A stretch of DNA of 14,233 nucleotides, taken from Candidatus Altarchaeota archaeon (GTDB lineage: Archaea > Altiarchaeota > Altiarchaeia > IMC4 > SCGC-AAA252-I15). The notes under the pieces are model-generated. The model was not told the origin of the DNA, did not search any database, and worked only from the letters and a program-made list of their open reading frames with translations. The position numbers were made by a program, and so were the translations under genes. The stretch is from contig JAHIYG010000179.1 of NCBI GenBank assembly GCA_018815265.1, forward strand, positions 1 to 14,233, written 5' to 3'. The stretch's first letter is position 1. Each line of letters opens with the position of its first letter. Below are positions 1 through 6,526 of this stretch, in pieces.

Positions 1-1744
1 ATACATACGGGATACGTCCCCTTACATAGATAATTTCTCAAAAAAATCAATTCTTTTCGAGAAGGCAATAGCTGCTTGGCCTAAGACAGTCCCAGGTTTG
101 GGTTCTATTCTAACTGGAAAATATGGTTCAACCATACATATGATGTATGCGACATTCGACCCATTCTACAATGAGTCGGCGTCACTGCCTGAGATACTTA
201 ATGAAAATGGGTATTCAACGTTTGCGTTTGTAACCAATGGCAACCTCCAGATTGATAAGGGATGGAGTCGGGGGTTTGATGAATACTATGAATCATGGAA
301 GACGTTCAATCGTTCAAGAGCGCATAACGTCAATGCATACGCCATTGATTACCTCAACAGAAACAAGAAAGGCAAGTTTTTTGTGTGGCTTCACTACATA
401 GACCCGCATGTTCCATATCGAGCTTTTGAGGATGAATTCAAGGCAAAATTTGTAAATGACTCCCACTATGACAAAATATTCTATGACCTTGACAGGAAGA
501 GGAATATCCCCCTAACAATCGAACCATGGCTTACCCATGGCATAAACGACATACCTAAGTCAGCGGCTGAAGACAACATAACTGATGTGGCATATTACAT
601 CTCTCAATACGACGGTGAAATATCCTACACTGACAAATACGTCGGTCTCATGTTGCAGTATCTGTCTGAAAATGGCCTTTTGAACAATACAATAGTTGTA
701 TTTACTGTGGACCATGGGGAGGCGTTGGGCGATCATGACTGGTATTTTGACCATGGAAGATACGCATACGATGACTGCAGCCAAATACCCCTTCTGATGT
801 ACATACCAGGAGTTGACTCGAGAAACATAAGCTATCCCGTCTCTGGGATAGACATAACCCCTACACTACTTGATTTGATAGGCGTCCAAACCAATGCCGA
901 CTTTGAAGGCATGTCCCTTAAACCTGTGATATCAGGCGAGAAAGAGTATGTGTCAGAATATGTTTATAACGAGGCGGGATACAACAGGGACTATCAGCGG
1001 ACAGTCAGGGACTCGCAATATACGCTCCTCTACACTCCATTCATCCAGGAGAAAGACTACATGACTGACACGTTTGAACTTTATGACTTTAGAGACTCGT
1101 TTCAGACAAAAAACATAATCTTGGAACGTCCTGATGAGGCTGAGAAACTGAAGAAAGTCCTCTTTGCATGGATGAAGGAGAACCAGCCACCGCTTAGAGG
1201 CTATACCCTGATAGACGGATACAAAAGCGCGTTAACTGCAGACTTTGAATTCCCGGAAATAGATGTGTCAGGAAACAAATTCTATGGGAAGGTCGAATCC
1301 AAGAATGTGGATTTTGATGTTTGCTACACCCTGCCAGTACCTAATCCAGATGCAGAGATAGTATTGGAGGCATTGGAAGCTAATACCGTTGATAAACCCT
1401 TCCAGGCTGATTGGAGCCAGAAATGGGATGACAAAAAACTAAACAGACCGTGTGTCGGGGATAGTTGGGGGTGCCTCAGAATCAATGGTGAAAAAATAAA
1501 TAATCTCCCATATGCTGTGCGTATCCAGGAAATAAGCTCTAGAACCTCGGACGGCTATGTGAGTCTTTACAGCGACGGTGGAAACAAGACATTCTGCTTC
1601 AAATCAAGCACCTTGAACAAAAGAGCGGAAGAAACTGATTTAGGCTATGTGATTGAGTTCATGGGGCATGTAAATGATGTCTCAAATGAGGAAATGGATG
1701 AGAGAACTCATCAGGAGCTGATTAACCTCGGCTACATAGACTAG
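1..1744 (+). CDS. Sulfatase / alkaline phosphatase superfamily protein (5' end outside window)
   Basis: Metal-dependent hydrolase or phosphotransferase of the sulfatase family, probably acting outside the cytoplasm on a glycan or lipid-linked substrate. The frame is open to the left edge (first full codon at base 2), so the TTG at 98 is not the start and the N-terminus is missing. Visible motifs: the active-site loop TVPGLGSILTG (bases 86-118), HYIDPHVPY (about 392-418) and VDHGEALGDHD (about 707-739) with a following DHG, the usual metal-binding residues. The protein ends in LGYID, a common sulfatase ending. The position normally held by the formylglycine-forming Cys/Ser is Thr, and the following Arg is Leu, so sulfatase activity is doubtful; a Thr-nucleophile phosphotransferase or phosphodiesterase is an alternative. 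About 165 residues before the ending (1193-1687) do not look like the family core. Several N-x-S/T sequons would suit a glycosylated exported protein. The stop overlaps the convergent methyltransferase stop. Confidence 0.88.
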   Translation, partial: YIRDTSPYIDNFSKKSILFEKAIAAWPKTVPGLGSILTGKYGSTIHMMYATFDPFYNESASLPEILNENGYSTFAFVTNGNLQIDKGWSRGFDEYYESWKTFNRSRAHNVNAYAIDYLNRNKKGKFFVWLHYIDPHVPYRAFEDEFKAKFVNDSHYDKIFYDLDRKRNIPLTIEPWLTHGINDIPKSAAEDNITDVAYYISQYDGEISYTDKYVGLMLQYLSENGLLNNTIVVFTVDHGEALGDHDWYFDHGRYAYDDCSQIPLLMYIPGVDSRNISYPVSGIDITPTLLDLIGVQTNADFEGMSLKPVISGEKEYVSEYVYNEAGYNRDYQRTVRDSQYTLLYTPFIQEKDYMTDTFELYDFRDSFQTKNIILERPDEAEKLKKVLFAWMKENQPPLRGYTLIDGYKSALTADFEFPEIDVSGNKFYGKVESKNVDFDVCYTLPVPNPDAEIVLEALEANTVDKPFQADWSQKWDDKKLNRPCVGDSWGCLRINGEKINNLPYAVRIQEISSRTSDGYVSLYSDGGNKTFCFKSSTLNKRAEETDLGYVIEFMGHVNDVSNEEMDERTHQELINLGYID

Positions 1745-2532
1745 GCTTTCTTGAATCCTATGGCTAATCTTGTCCCACGTATGGCCTTAACAACCATCTT
1801 TTCAGAGTATTCGTCAACTACAGCGCTTACGTCTTTGCTCATGCCGTAATCATGCCAGACTATAACCCCATTCTTCCCCAGGTGCTTTAGTGCATTCTCA
1901 GTGTCTAACCGGATATAATCTAGGTAGTGGCAGCCGTCGATGAATGCCAAATCAAAAGGAGTACTTAACTTTTTCCAATCTACTTTTGCGGAGTCACAGT
2001 ACACCTGATTGATTTTACCCTCATATTTCGTCCCCCTATATTGCTCCCGATATTTATCCTTTTTTTCGGCGTTTCCGCATATTTTCGGTACATTCAACGC
2101 CAACTCAATACTTTCGTCATCTGGCAAATCCACAGTCGTTATCCTAGCGTCTGAGACGGTGTTCACAGCCAAATTCAATGTGGTATTCCCGTCATATGTT
2201 CCGATTTCCAGGATGTTTCTGGCATCCAAATGCTTAACAATTGAAAGCAACACAATCAACTCATACACGTCTATTGAAGTGCCTATCGTCCTGTTGTATG
2301 TCTGTTGTATCCTGACCTCAACATCAGATATTTTTGGAAAAACATCAGTGATGTTTTCTCTCCTCAGTTTCCCGTAGCTCCACGTTGCAATGCGAAAGGC
2401 TTCAGGGTCTTTTGGAGTCAATCCTATTGGAAAAAAACGCCTCCAAAAAATCTCCAATGTCGCCGCAGGATTACTCAATGCTTTTGGTAGATTTTTTATT
2501 ATTTTTCTTGGAGTGGCTGTTGTTTTATCCAT
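1741..2532 (-). CDS. Class I SAM-dependent methyltransferase
   Basis: 263 residues. A Rossmann-type methyltransferase of the Methyltransf_24 kind often found in glycan and surface-polysaccharide loci; it probably methylates a sugar or small glycan precursor, though the acceptor cannot be read from sequence. The SAM-binding motif I is ILEIGTYDGNT (residues 107-117), followed by an acidic strand end VDLP (134-137), FDLAFIDGCHY (193-203) and GVIVWHDY (222-229). The N-terminal 70 residues are basic and not clearly part of the fold. The ATG at 2532 lies three bases after the glycosyltransferase stop and is preceded by a purine-rich GAGGGAGA (2539-2546 on this strand, 6 bases before the ATG), so translation is probably coupled to the upstream gene. 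Its TAG stop shares the palindrome CTAG with the stop of the oppositely directed sulfatase-like gene. Confidence 0.88.
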   Translation of the reverse strand: MDKTTATPRKIIKNLPKALSNPAATLEIFWRRFFPIGLTPKDPEAFRIATWSYGKLRRENITDVFPKISDVEVRIQQTYNRTIGTSIDVYELIVLLSIVKHLDARNILEIGTYDGNTTLNLAVNTVSDARITTVDLPDDESIELALNVPKICGNAEKKDKYREQYRGTKYEGKINQVYCDSAKVDWKKLSTPFDLAFIDGCHYLDYIRLDTENALKHLGKNGVIVWHDYGMSKDVSAVVDEYSEKMVVKAIRGTRLAIGFKKA

Positions 2533-2535
2533 ATC

Positions 2536-3219
2536 TTATCTCCCTCGTCTAAACCAGAATGAGATGAGGGCATTGAACCGGTATGCTACCTCATGGAATA
2601 TGTTGAATTTGCTCCTTCTAGTGTCACTGCAAAAAACAGGTATCTCGATGATTTTTCCGCGTTGGTGTATCATGTAAGCCACTTCAATCACATATGATGA
2701 ACCATAGTCTATTTTCCCCAAATAGGGTTCTATCATTCCCTTCATGTATCCTTTTGCGCCGATGCTATAGTCTCCATACTCCATTTTGAATAATATCTTT
2801 ACAAGATAGTAGTATCCCTTGCTCAAAATGATTCTGGCAATGCTTCTGTACTGTTCCCCCATCCTTTTCGACCCGATTACCATGTCATATTCGTCAAGTA
2901 GGGTTGTACACTCATCTATGAATGCCATGTCAGTCGTCAGGTCCGCGTCTATGGATATTATCTTGTCATATCTTGCCTCAGACACCATCTTGACAAATGC
3001 GTGTCCCACACCCTTTTCTGGAATTGAAAAGAACCGTATGACACCGCCGTATTCAGACTCTAATCTTCTGCCTATATCGTCGGTCGCGTCTGTGGACCCG
3101 TTGCTACAAATCAGAACCTCAAATGGTTCGCCGACTTTTTTTGCGCAATCAACTAGTTTGACGGCGTTTTGACGCAGTATCTCAGCCTCATTGTATACTG
3201 GCACGACTATTGAAAACAT
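2536..3219 (-). CDS. Family 2 glycosyltransferase (dolichyl-phosphate sugar synthase-like)
   Basis: 227 residues, a GT-A fold glycosyltransferase. It begins almost directly with the nucleotide-binding strand FSIVVPVYNEAE (residues 2-13), has CSNGSTDAT (38-46), the metal-binding DAD at 91-93 in SIDADL, and GSKRM (116-120) in the position where DPM1-like enzymes have GSR. The length matches the soluble catalytic domain only; no C-terminal membrane helices follow. The likely role is transfer of a sugar from a nucleotide donor to polyprenyl (dolichyl) phosphate or to a growing glycan at the cytoplasmic face; donor and acceptor are not deducible. It is first of a leftward pair with the methyltransferase and starts within a 71-base divergent gap. 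No clear Shine-Dalgarno precedes the ATG. Confidence 0.9.
   Translation of the reverse strand: MFSIVVPVYNEAEILRQNAVKLVDCAKKVGEPFEVLICSNGSTDATDDIGRRLESEYGGVIRFFSIPEKGVGHAFVKMVSEARYDKIISIDADLTTDMAFIDECTTLLDEYDMVIGSKRMGEQYRSIARIILSKGYYYLVKILFKMEYGDYSIGAKGYMKGMIEPYLGKIDYGSSYVIEVAYMIHQRGKIIEIPVFCSDTRRSKFNIFHEVAYRFNALISFWFRRGR
2539..2546 (-). promoter_or_regulatory. Shine-Dalgarno-like site for the methyltransferase
   Basis: Reads GAGGGAGA on the minus strand, six bases before the ATG at 2532 and inside the last codons of the glycosyltransferase. It supports this start and a two-gene transcript with coupled translation. It contrasts with the leaderless layout of first-in-operon genes in the window. 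Confidence 0.55.
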
Positions 3220-3248
3220 TTTATCTGCTTAGAAACTAAAATAGTGGA

Positions 3249-3262
3249 TGAATATAATCTTT
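3249..3262 (-). promoter_or_regulatory. Possible TATA box for the glycosyltransferase-methyltransferase pair
   Basis: On the minus strand the divergent gap reads AAAGATTATATTCATC around here, centred about 37 bases before the ATG at 3219. That would give a 5' leader of roughly ten bases. It is a weak match, and the neighbouring ATATATAT run could serve both directions. Confidence 0.3.
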
Positions 3263-3275
3263 TTTAGATATATAT
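3261..3275 (+). promoter_or_regulatory. TATA-like promoter element for the cysteine-repeat gene
   Basis: TTTTTAGATATATAT. Taking the box as TTTAGATA, its centre is about 26 bases before the ATG at 3294, the spacing expected for leaderless archaeal transcription. No Shine-Dalgarno is seen before the gene, in agreement. Confidence 0.5.
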
Positions 3276-3293
3276 GTTACTCAGTAGATAGTG

Positions 3294-3890
3294 ATGAAAA
3301 AACAAAGGAAAAAATTGGGACGGCTCGACTTTGCAATTGCAGTTTTCCTGCTTGCAGTCTACCTGTATCTATTCATAGGTTCGGAAGAAAAAGACGATAT
3401 ATCCCACCTGCCAACTTTGGTTGATTGTTATGAGTTAAATGATAACATCAGACTATACAGTGCCTGCGTTATCGGTGTGGCTAAAATAGATGATAACCTA
3501 AACCACTGCGTCCTCCTCTCTGACTGGGAGCCAGAATTTGCAGAGTGCATCACATCCATGGCTGTCTTTGACGACAACCTAAACCACTGTAGCATACTTG
3601 TAAAGAATGCCGCATTCTATTCTACGTGTGTCGGGAAAATGGCTCAGAAGGACGATAACCTGAACCACTGCACTCTACTTAGTGAAGACCCCAGCCTCTA
3701 TTCAAAATGTGTTTTGGGGATGGCTTTGTTTGATGGTAACGCCAACCACTGCGTCCTGCTGAAGAACTATCCAGGGATGTTTTTCGACTGTGTCACTGCA
3801 ATGGTTAGAAACCAAAGTGAAAGCCACCATTGCAACTTCTTACCAGTCGACTCCGCAGAATACGCAAAGTGCATGTCTCTACTGTCCTAA
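3294..3890 (+). CDS. Membrane-anchored protein with six 27-residue repeats and 12 cysteines, function unknown
   Basis: 198 residues from the ATG at 3294; a GTG at 3291 directly before it could also start. A basic N-terminus (KKQRKKLGR) leads into one hydrophobic helix (about residues 12-28), then an acidic linker. The rest is a strict 27-residue repeat starting at each NHC-type cysteine: Cys at 45, 58, 72, 85, 99, 112, 126, 139, 153, 166, 180 and 193, alternating steps of 13 and 14 with no exception and no other cysteine. The repeat core is roughly C-x-L-L-(8)-Y/F-x-x-C-(3)-M-A-(3)-D-D-N-L-N-H; the last copy stops after its second Cys. The likely fold is a stack of helical hairpins, each stapled by a disulfide if outside the cell, or metal-bound if not. 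The positive N-terminus favours an N-in, repeat-outside orientation. I do not recognise a characterised family. It lies between the two leftward glycan operons. Confidence 0.85.
   Translation: MKKQRKKLGRLDFAIAVFLLAVYLYLFIGSEEKDDISHLPTLVDCYELNDNIRLYSACVIGVAKIDDNLNHCVLLSDWEPEFAECITSMAVFDDNLNHCSILVKNAAFYSTCVGKMAQKDDNLNHCTLLSEDPSLYSKCVLGMALFDGNANHCVLLKNYPGMFFDCVTAMVRNQSESHHCNFLPVDSAEYAKCMSLLS
3426..3887 (+). repeat. In-gene tandem repeat, 81-base period (six units)
   Basis: Units begin at the cysteine codons at 3426, 3507, 3588, 3669, 3750 and 3831 (last one partial). The bases are only moderately conserved (best around the DDNLNHC codons), while protein spacing is perfect. This indicates old duplications kept by selection on the protein rather than a recent DNA expansion. 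Confidence 0.85.
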
Positions 3891-5287
3891 CCTATGTGTT
3901 TTTCATTCCACCAATTAGCCACTTCCCAGGCAGTTGCCACCCAGCAGCTTTTATCCCTTCTTACTGTCTCAAGCGCCTTTCTATATGCCTTAAGTATCTT
4001 TGGATTACCCAAGTCGTATTTGCAGGGATGTGTCTGCATCAGAATCAATCCTTTCCTTTTTTTAATGGTTTCAAACTGTTTAAGCCATGTTTCTAAAATT
4101 TTTTCAGGGTCGTATTTGAGGAGGGTACCAAGCAGGAAATCAGAGGGTACAGTAACTGGCAATTCCACGATGCCGTTTATCAGGTGGGGCATTATAGTGG
4201 CAGCTCCTATCCTGTGCCTTTCCAAGGAACCGAATATTCTCGAATTCTGCAGCCCTGAACTGTATAGAAAGTGTTTTTTGAGCGTTTCCGTTCGTTTCAG
4301 CACGAAATTGTTGTATGGTGGCCTGAATCCCTTAATCTTCACCCCTCTGAAATGGTTCAGGTACTCTTTTATCCGCTCCTCATATTCCGCATATGTTAAT
4401 GTATCTGCTGAAAAATCATGGGTTAGGTCGTGTGACCCCACCTCGAATCCTCTCCTCTCAATCATCTTGACCTGGCTGATGTTTTGGACTTCCTCTGATT
4501 CAGCTACCTTTTCGCTTACGAAGTTTTTTGGAATAAACCAAGTCGACTTCAAACCCACGTTGTCTTCTACGTCGCACACATTGCCGATGTTTTCAAAACC
4601 CCAGTATGTGTCAACGTCATGCGTCGTCACAAAACAATACTTGTATCCCCTAGGCCATATTACCTCTTCTCTAATGCCTTCCCCACCTGCTAGTTTCATG
4701 CTCTCATATGCCAGCTGATATAAGTCATCGGCTGTTGTGTCAATTGGCCATTTTGGAAAGCCGTCGTCTCTGGAAAAAAACTTTGTAGCCTTCACATAGC
4801 AGTCTATTGCATGCACTCTCACACTATATGGGAGGAAATTGCCCAACCAACTCTTCAGGTTCTTCATAAAACCCGTTACTTTATCTTCTTTTTTGAAGTA
4901 TCCGTATGTCATAACACGGTATGCCTCCGATATTGGGTCAAATGCGTAGAGTATCTCATCTTTTTCAAGGCGCAGTATACACGGGTACCTCATTCCCTGA
5001 TATGTGAAGTGTGCAAGTTCCTTGTATCCTTTTGTGTTTACAAGCAAGTCTATTTTGCAGGGGAACCTTAGCCTTTCGAATCCGGCGCTGATTTCTTTTT
5101 TGTCAACCGTTATCTCCCTTATGGCGTACTCTGTCTCATCTATCTTTTTTATCCCCTCTATATTGTAATCCCTACCTGGGAAAACCACTGTTTTTTTCCC
5201 AGGTTTGTCTGAAAATGAGATATTTGGCTTTTTTAGGCTGTATCTGTGGGTGAAGTCATTTATTGCTTGTTTTTGAATGCTGTCCAT
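3887..5287 (-). CDS. Polysaccharide deacetylase family protein (NodB-like/CE4)
   Basis: 466 residues. Removes an acetyl group, usually from an N-acetylated sugar, leaving a free amine. Numbered from the ATG at 5287: metal and catalytic residues in THDVD (222-226), HDLTH (286-290), the FRPPY loop (321-325) and LMQTHP (416-421), the usual CE4 order. The first 210 residues form an extra domain with LYAFDPISEAY (near 113-123) and GFPKWPID (about 176-183), a layout seen in surface-polysaccharide deacetylases of the THDVD subgroup. No signal peptide, so it probably works on a cytoplasmic precursor. The open frame runs back to 5386, but that part overlaps the ATP-grasp gene; the ATG one base after its TAA, in the context TAACATG, is the better start. 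It is the last gene of the leftward four-gene run, and its stop overlaps that of the cysteine-repeat gene. Confidence 0.88.
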   Translation of the reverse strand: MDSIQKQAINDFTHRYSLKKPNISFSDKPGKKTVVFPGRDYNIEGIKKIDETEYAIREITVDKKEISAGFERLRFPCKIDLLVNTKGYKELAHFTYQGMRYPCILRLEKDEILYAFDPISEAYRVMTYGYFKKEDKVTGFMKNLKSWLGNFLPYSVRVHAIDCYVKATKFFSRDDGFPKWPIDTTADDLYQLAYESMKLAGGEGIREEVIWPRGYKYCFVTTHDVDTYWGFENIGNVCDVEDNVGLKSTWFIPKNFVSEKVAESEEVQNISQVKMIERRGFEVGSHDLTHDFSADTLTYAEYEERIKEYLNHFRGVKIKGFRPPYNNFVLKRTETLKKHFLYSSGLQNSRIFGSLERHRIGAATIMPHLINGIVELPVTVPSDFLLGTLLKYDPEKILETWLKQFETIKKRKGLILMQTHPCKYDLGNPKILKAYRKALETVRRDKSCWVATAWEVANWWNEKHIG

Positions 5288-5288
5288 G

Positions 5289-6482
5289 TTATCCTGTTTC
5301 CCCGCTAACTCTTCTTTTGCCTGATAAGACATCAACTGCGTAGTTGACGCAATCCATAACTGCCCCCACCGTCGGGTAGGGGTCATCTGCCGAGATTATG
5401 TCGTCTTTTATGTTCTTGAACTTGAAGAAATCGCGCGTTGAATCCACTATGTCTCCCTGTCTCAATTTTGCAATGTATTGCATTATATCAAGTGGAATAA
5501 GCCACCTGCACATGACGTTCTCCTTGTAGTCAAAGACTTCTTCAACGTCGCCCTCGCAGAGCATCTTATGGTATAAGTATGGGAAATCCACTCCTGCGGC
5601 GACCGCTAATGCGATGCTACCCCAGAATCTCCCGTTCACCTCCATGAGCACTGGCTCCCCCTCTGTCGTAACCTTAAACTCTGCCATTGCGAGGCCGTCC
5701 CACTTCATATTTTCAAGCAGGGAAAGTCCAGTCTCCATGAGATTGTCGTCTTTGACGCTCACTCTCAAGGTGCTTGCACCCCCTGTTGTCGGATATTCCC
5801 GAAGCCTCTTATGGACGAATGCAGCCTTGGGGTTGCCGTCTTTCACCAATGCGCTGACGCCGTAGCCTATGCCTTCAATGTATTCCTGAATTAAGGGAAA
5901 ACTGCTTCTTTCATGTATTTTCTGGTATGCCTCAATCAGATGCTTTTTGTCTTGGGCGATGCAGTCTCTCGTTACCTTCACAACCGACGCCTTCCCATCC
6001 CTCCATGTGACTTTGCTTTTCGGTTTGACTACTGCAGGATAGCTTATCTTTTCTGAAATGTCGTCTAGTTCATCCAGAGTTTTCGGGATTACTGTCTTTG
6101 GATATTTGATTTTTGCCTTTTTGGCGTATTTTTCAGTCCGTGACTTGTCATGTGCCAGCATTAGAATATCAAAGTCTGGCACAGCAACCTTCACACCTTC
6201 TGGAAACTCGCCTTTATGCTTTGAAATCAACGGTGTCGTGAACTCATGCACAGGGTAGACAACCTCAAAACCTTCTGTTTCCGCCTTTTTGAGGATATAT
6301 TCTATGAATTCAGTGGGTTCTGTGAGTGGACTCGGGTATATGAAACTACCTTTGGTGTACTTCGAATAGAATCCTAAGCTCTTGCGATAGTCTGAAGCAT
6401 ATACTTGAATCCCCTTCGCTCCAAGCGACCTAATTGCAACCAACGCCGCATTAGAATGCGCATCAGTGTAAAGAACCTTCAC
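5289..6482 (-). CDS. ATP-grasp carboxylate-amine ligase-like protein
   Basis: 397 residues with the full ATP-grasp layout: an N-terminal alpha/beta domain starting KVLYTDAHSNAA, a central part with the ATP-contacting lysine in YPAVVKPKSK (residues 148-157), QEYIEG (199-204), and the magnesium-binding acidic/Asn residues at E268 and MEVNGRFWGS (280-289). Such enzymes form acyl-phosphates and join a carboxylate to an amine or similar nucleophile; PylC- and CarB-like proteins are the nearest recognisable type. Substrates are not readable. It lies directly before the polysaccharide deacetylase (one base apart), suggesting the amine exposed there may be its acceptor. The start is GTG at 6482: a TAG three codons upstream in frame excludes an earlier one. 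Confidence 0.85.
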   Translation of the reverse strand: MKVLYTDAHSNAALVAIRSLGAKGIQVYASDYRKSLGFYSKYTKGSFIYPSPLTEPTEFIEYILKKAETEGFEVVYPVHEFTTPLISKHKGEFPEGVKVAVPDFDILMLAHDKSRTEKYAKKAKIKYPKTVIPKTLDELDDISEKISYPAVVKPKSKVTWRDGKASVVKVTRDCIAQDKKHLIEAYQKIHERSSFPLIQEYIEGIGYGVSALVKDGNPKAAFVHKRLREYPTTGGASTLRVSVKDDNLMETGLSLLENMKWDGLAMAEFKVTTEGEPVLMEVNGRFWGSIALAVAAGVDFPYLYHKMLCEGDVEEVFDYKENVMCRWLIPLDIMQYIAKLRQGDIVDSTRDFFKFKNIKDDIISADDPYPTVGAVMDCVNYAVDVLSGKRRVSGETG

Positions 6483-6526
6483 ACTTATCTATTGCCTAAA
6501 CAAGAAAAAAAGCCGGTTAAACTGGC
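6483..6526 (-). terminator. Possible weak intra-operon poly-T terminator
   Basis: After the TAA of the 792-residue gene the minus strand reads CCGGC followed by seven T. Together with the end of the coding region it can form a short imperfect stem (GCCAG/CCGGC with an A.C mismatch, loop TTTAA). Archaeal RNA polymerase can stop at T-runs alone, so this may lower expression of the ATP-grasp and deacetylase genes. The evidence is weak. Confidence 0.3.

Noticed and set aside
98..100. TTG as start of the sulfatase-like gene
   Set aside because: The frame continues to the left edge and the upstream codons encode the expected sulfatase N-terminal loop, so the start lies outside the window.
3426..3887. 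81-base periodic repeats as a CRISPR array or minisatellite
   Set aside because: The period lies wholly in one frame, base identity between units is modest, and conservation follows protein positions; there are no near-identical repeats with unique spacers.
3894..4718. 274-codon rightward open frame opposite the deacetylase gene
   Set aside because: The opposite strand encodes a full CE4 domain with all motifs; the rightward translation has no recognisable domain and appears to be a shadow.
5288..5386. 33-codon 5' extension of the deacetylase frame
   Set aside because: It overlaps the well-supported end of the ATP-grasp gene in another frame, whereas an ATG one base after that gene's stop gives a natural start.
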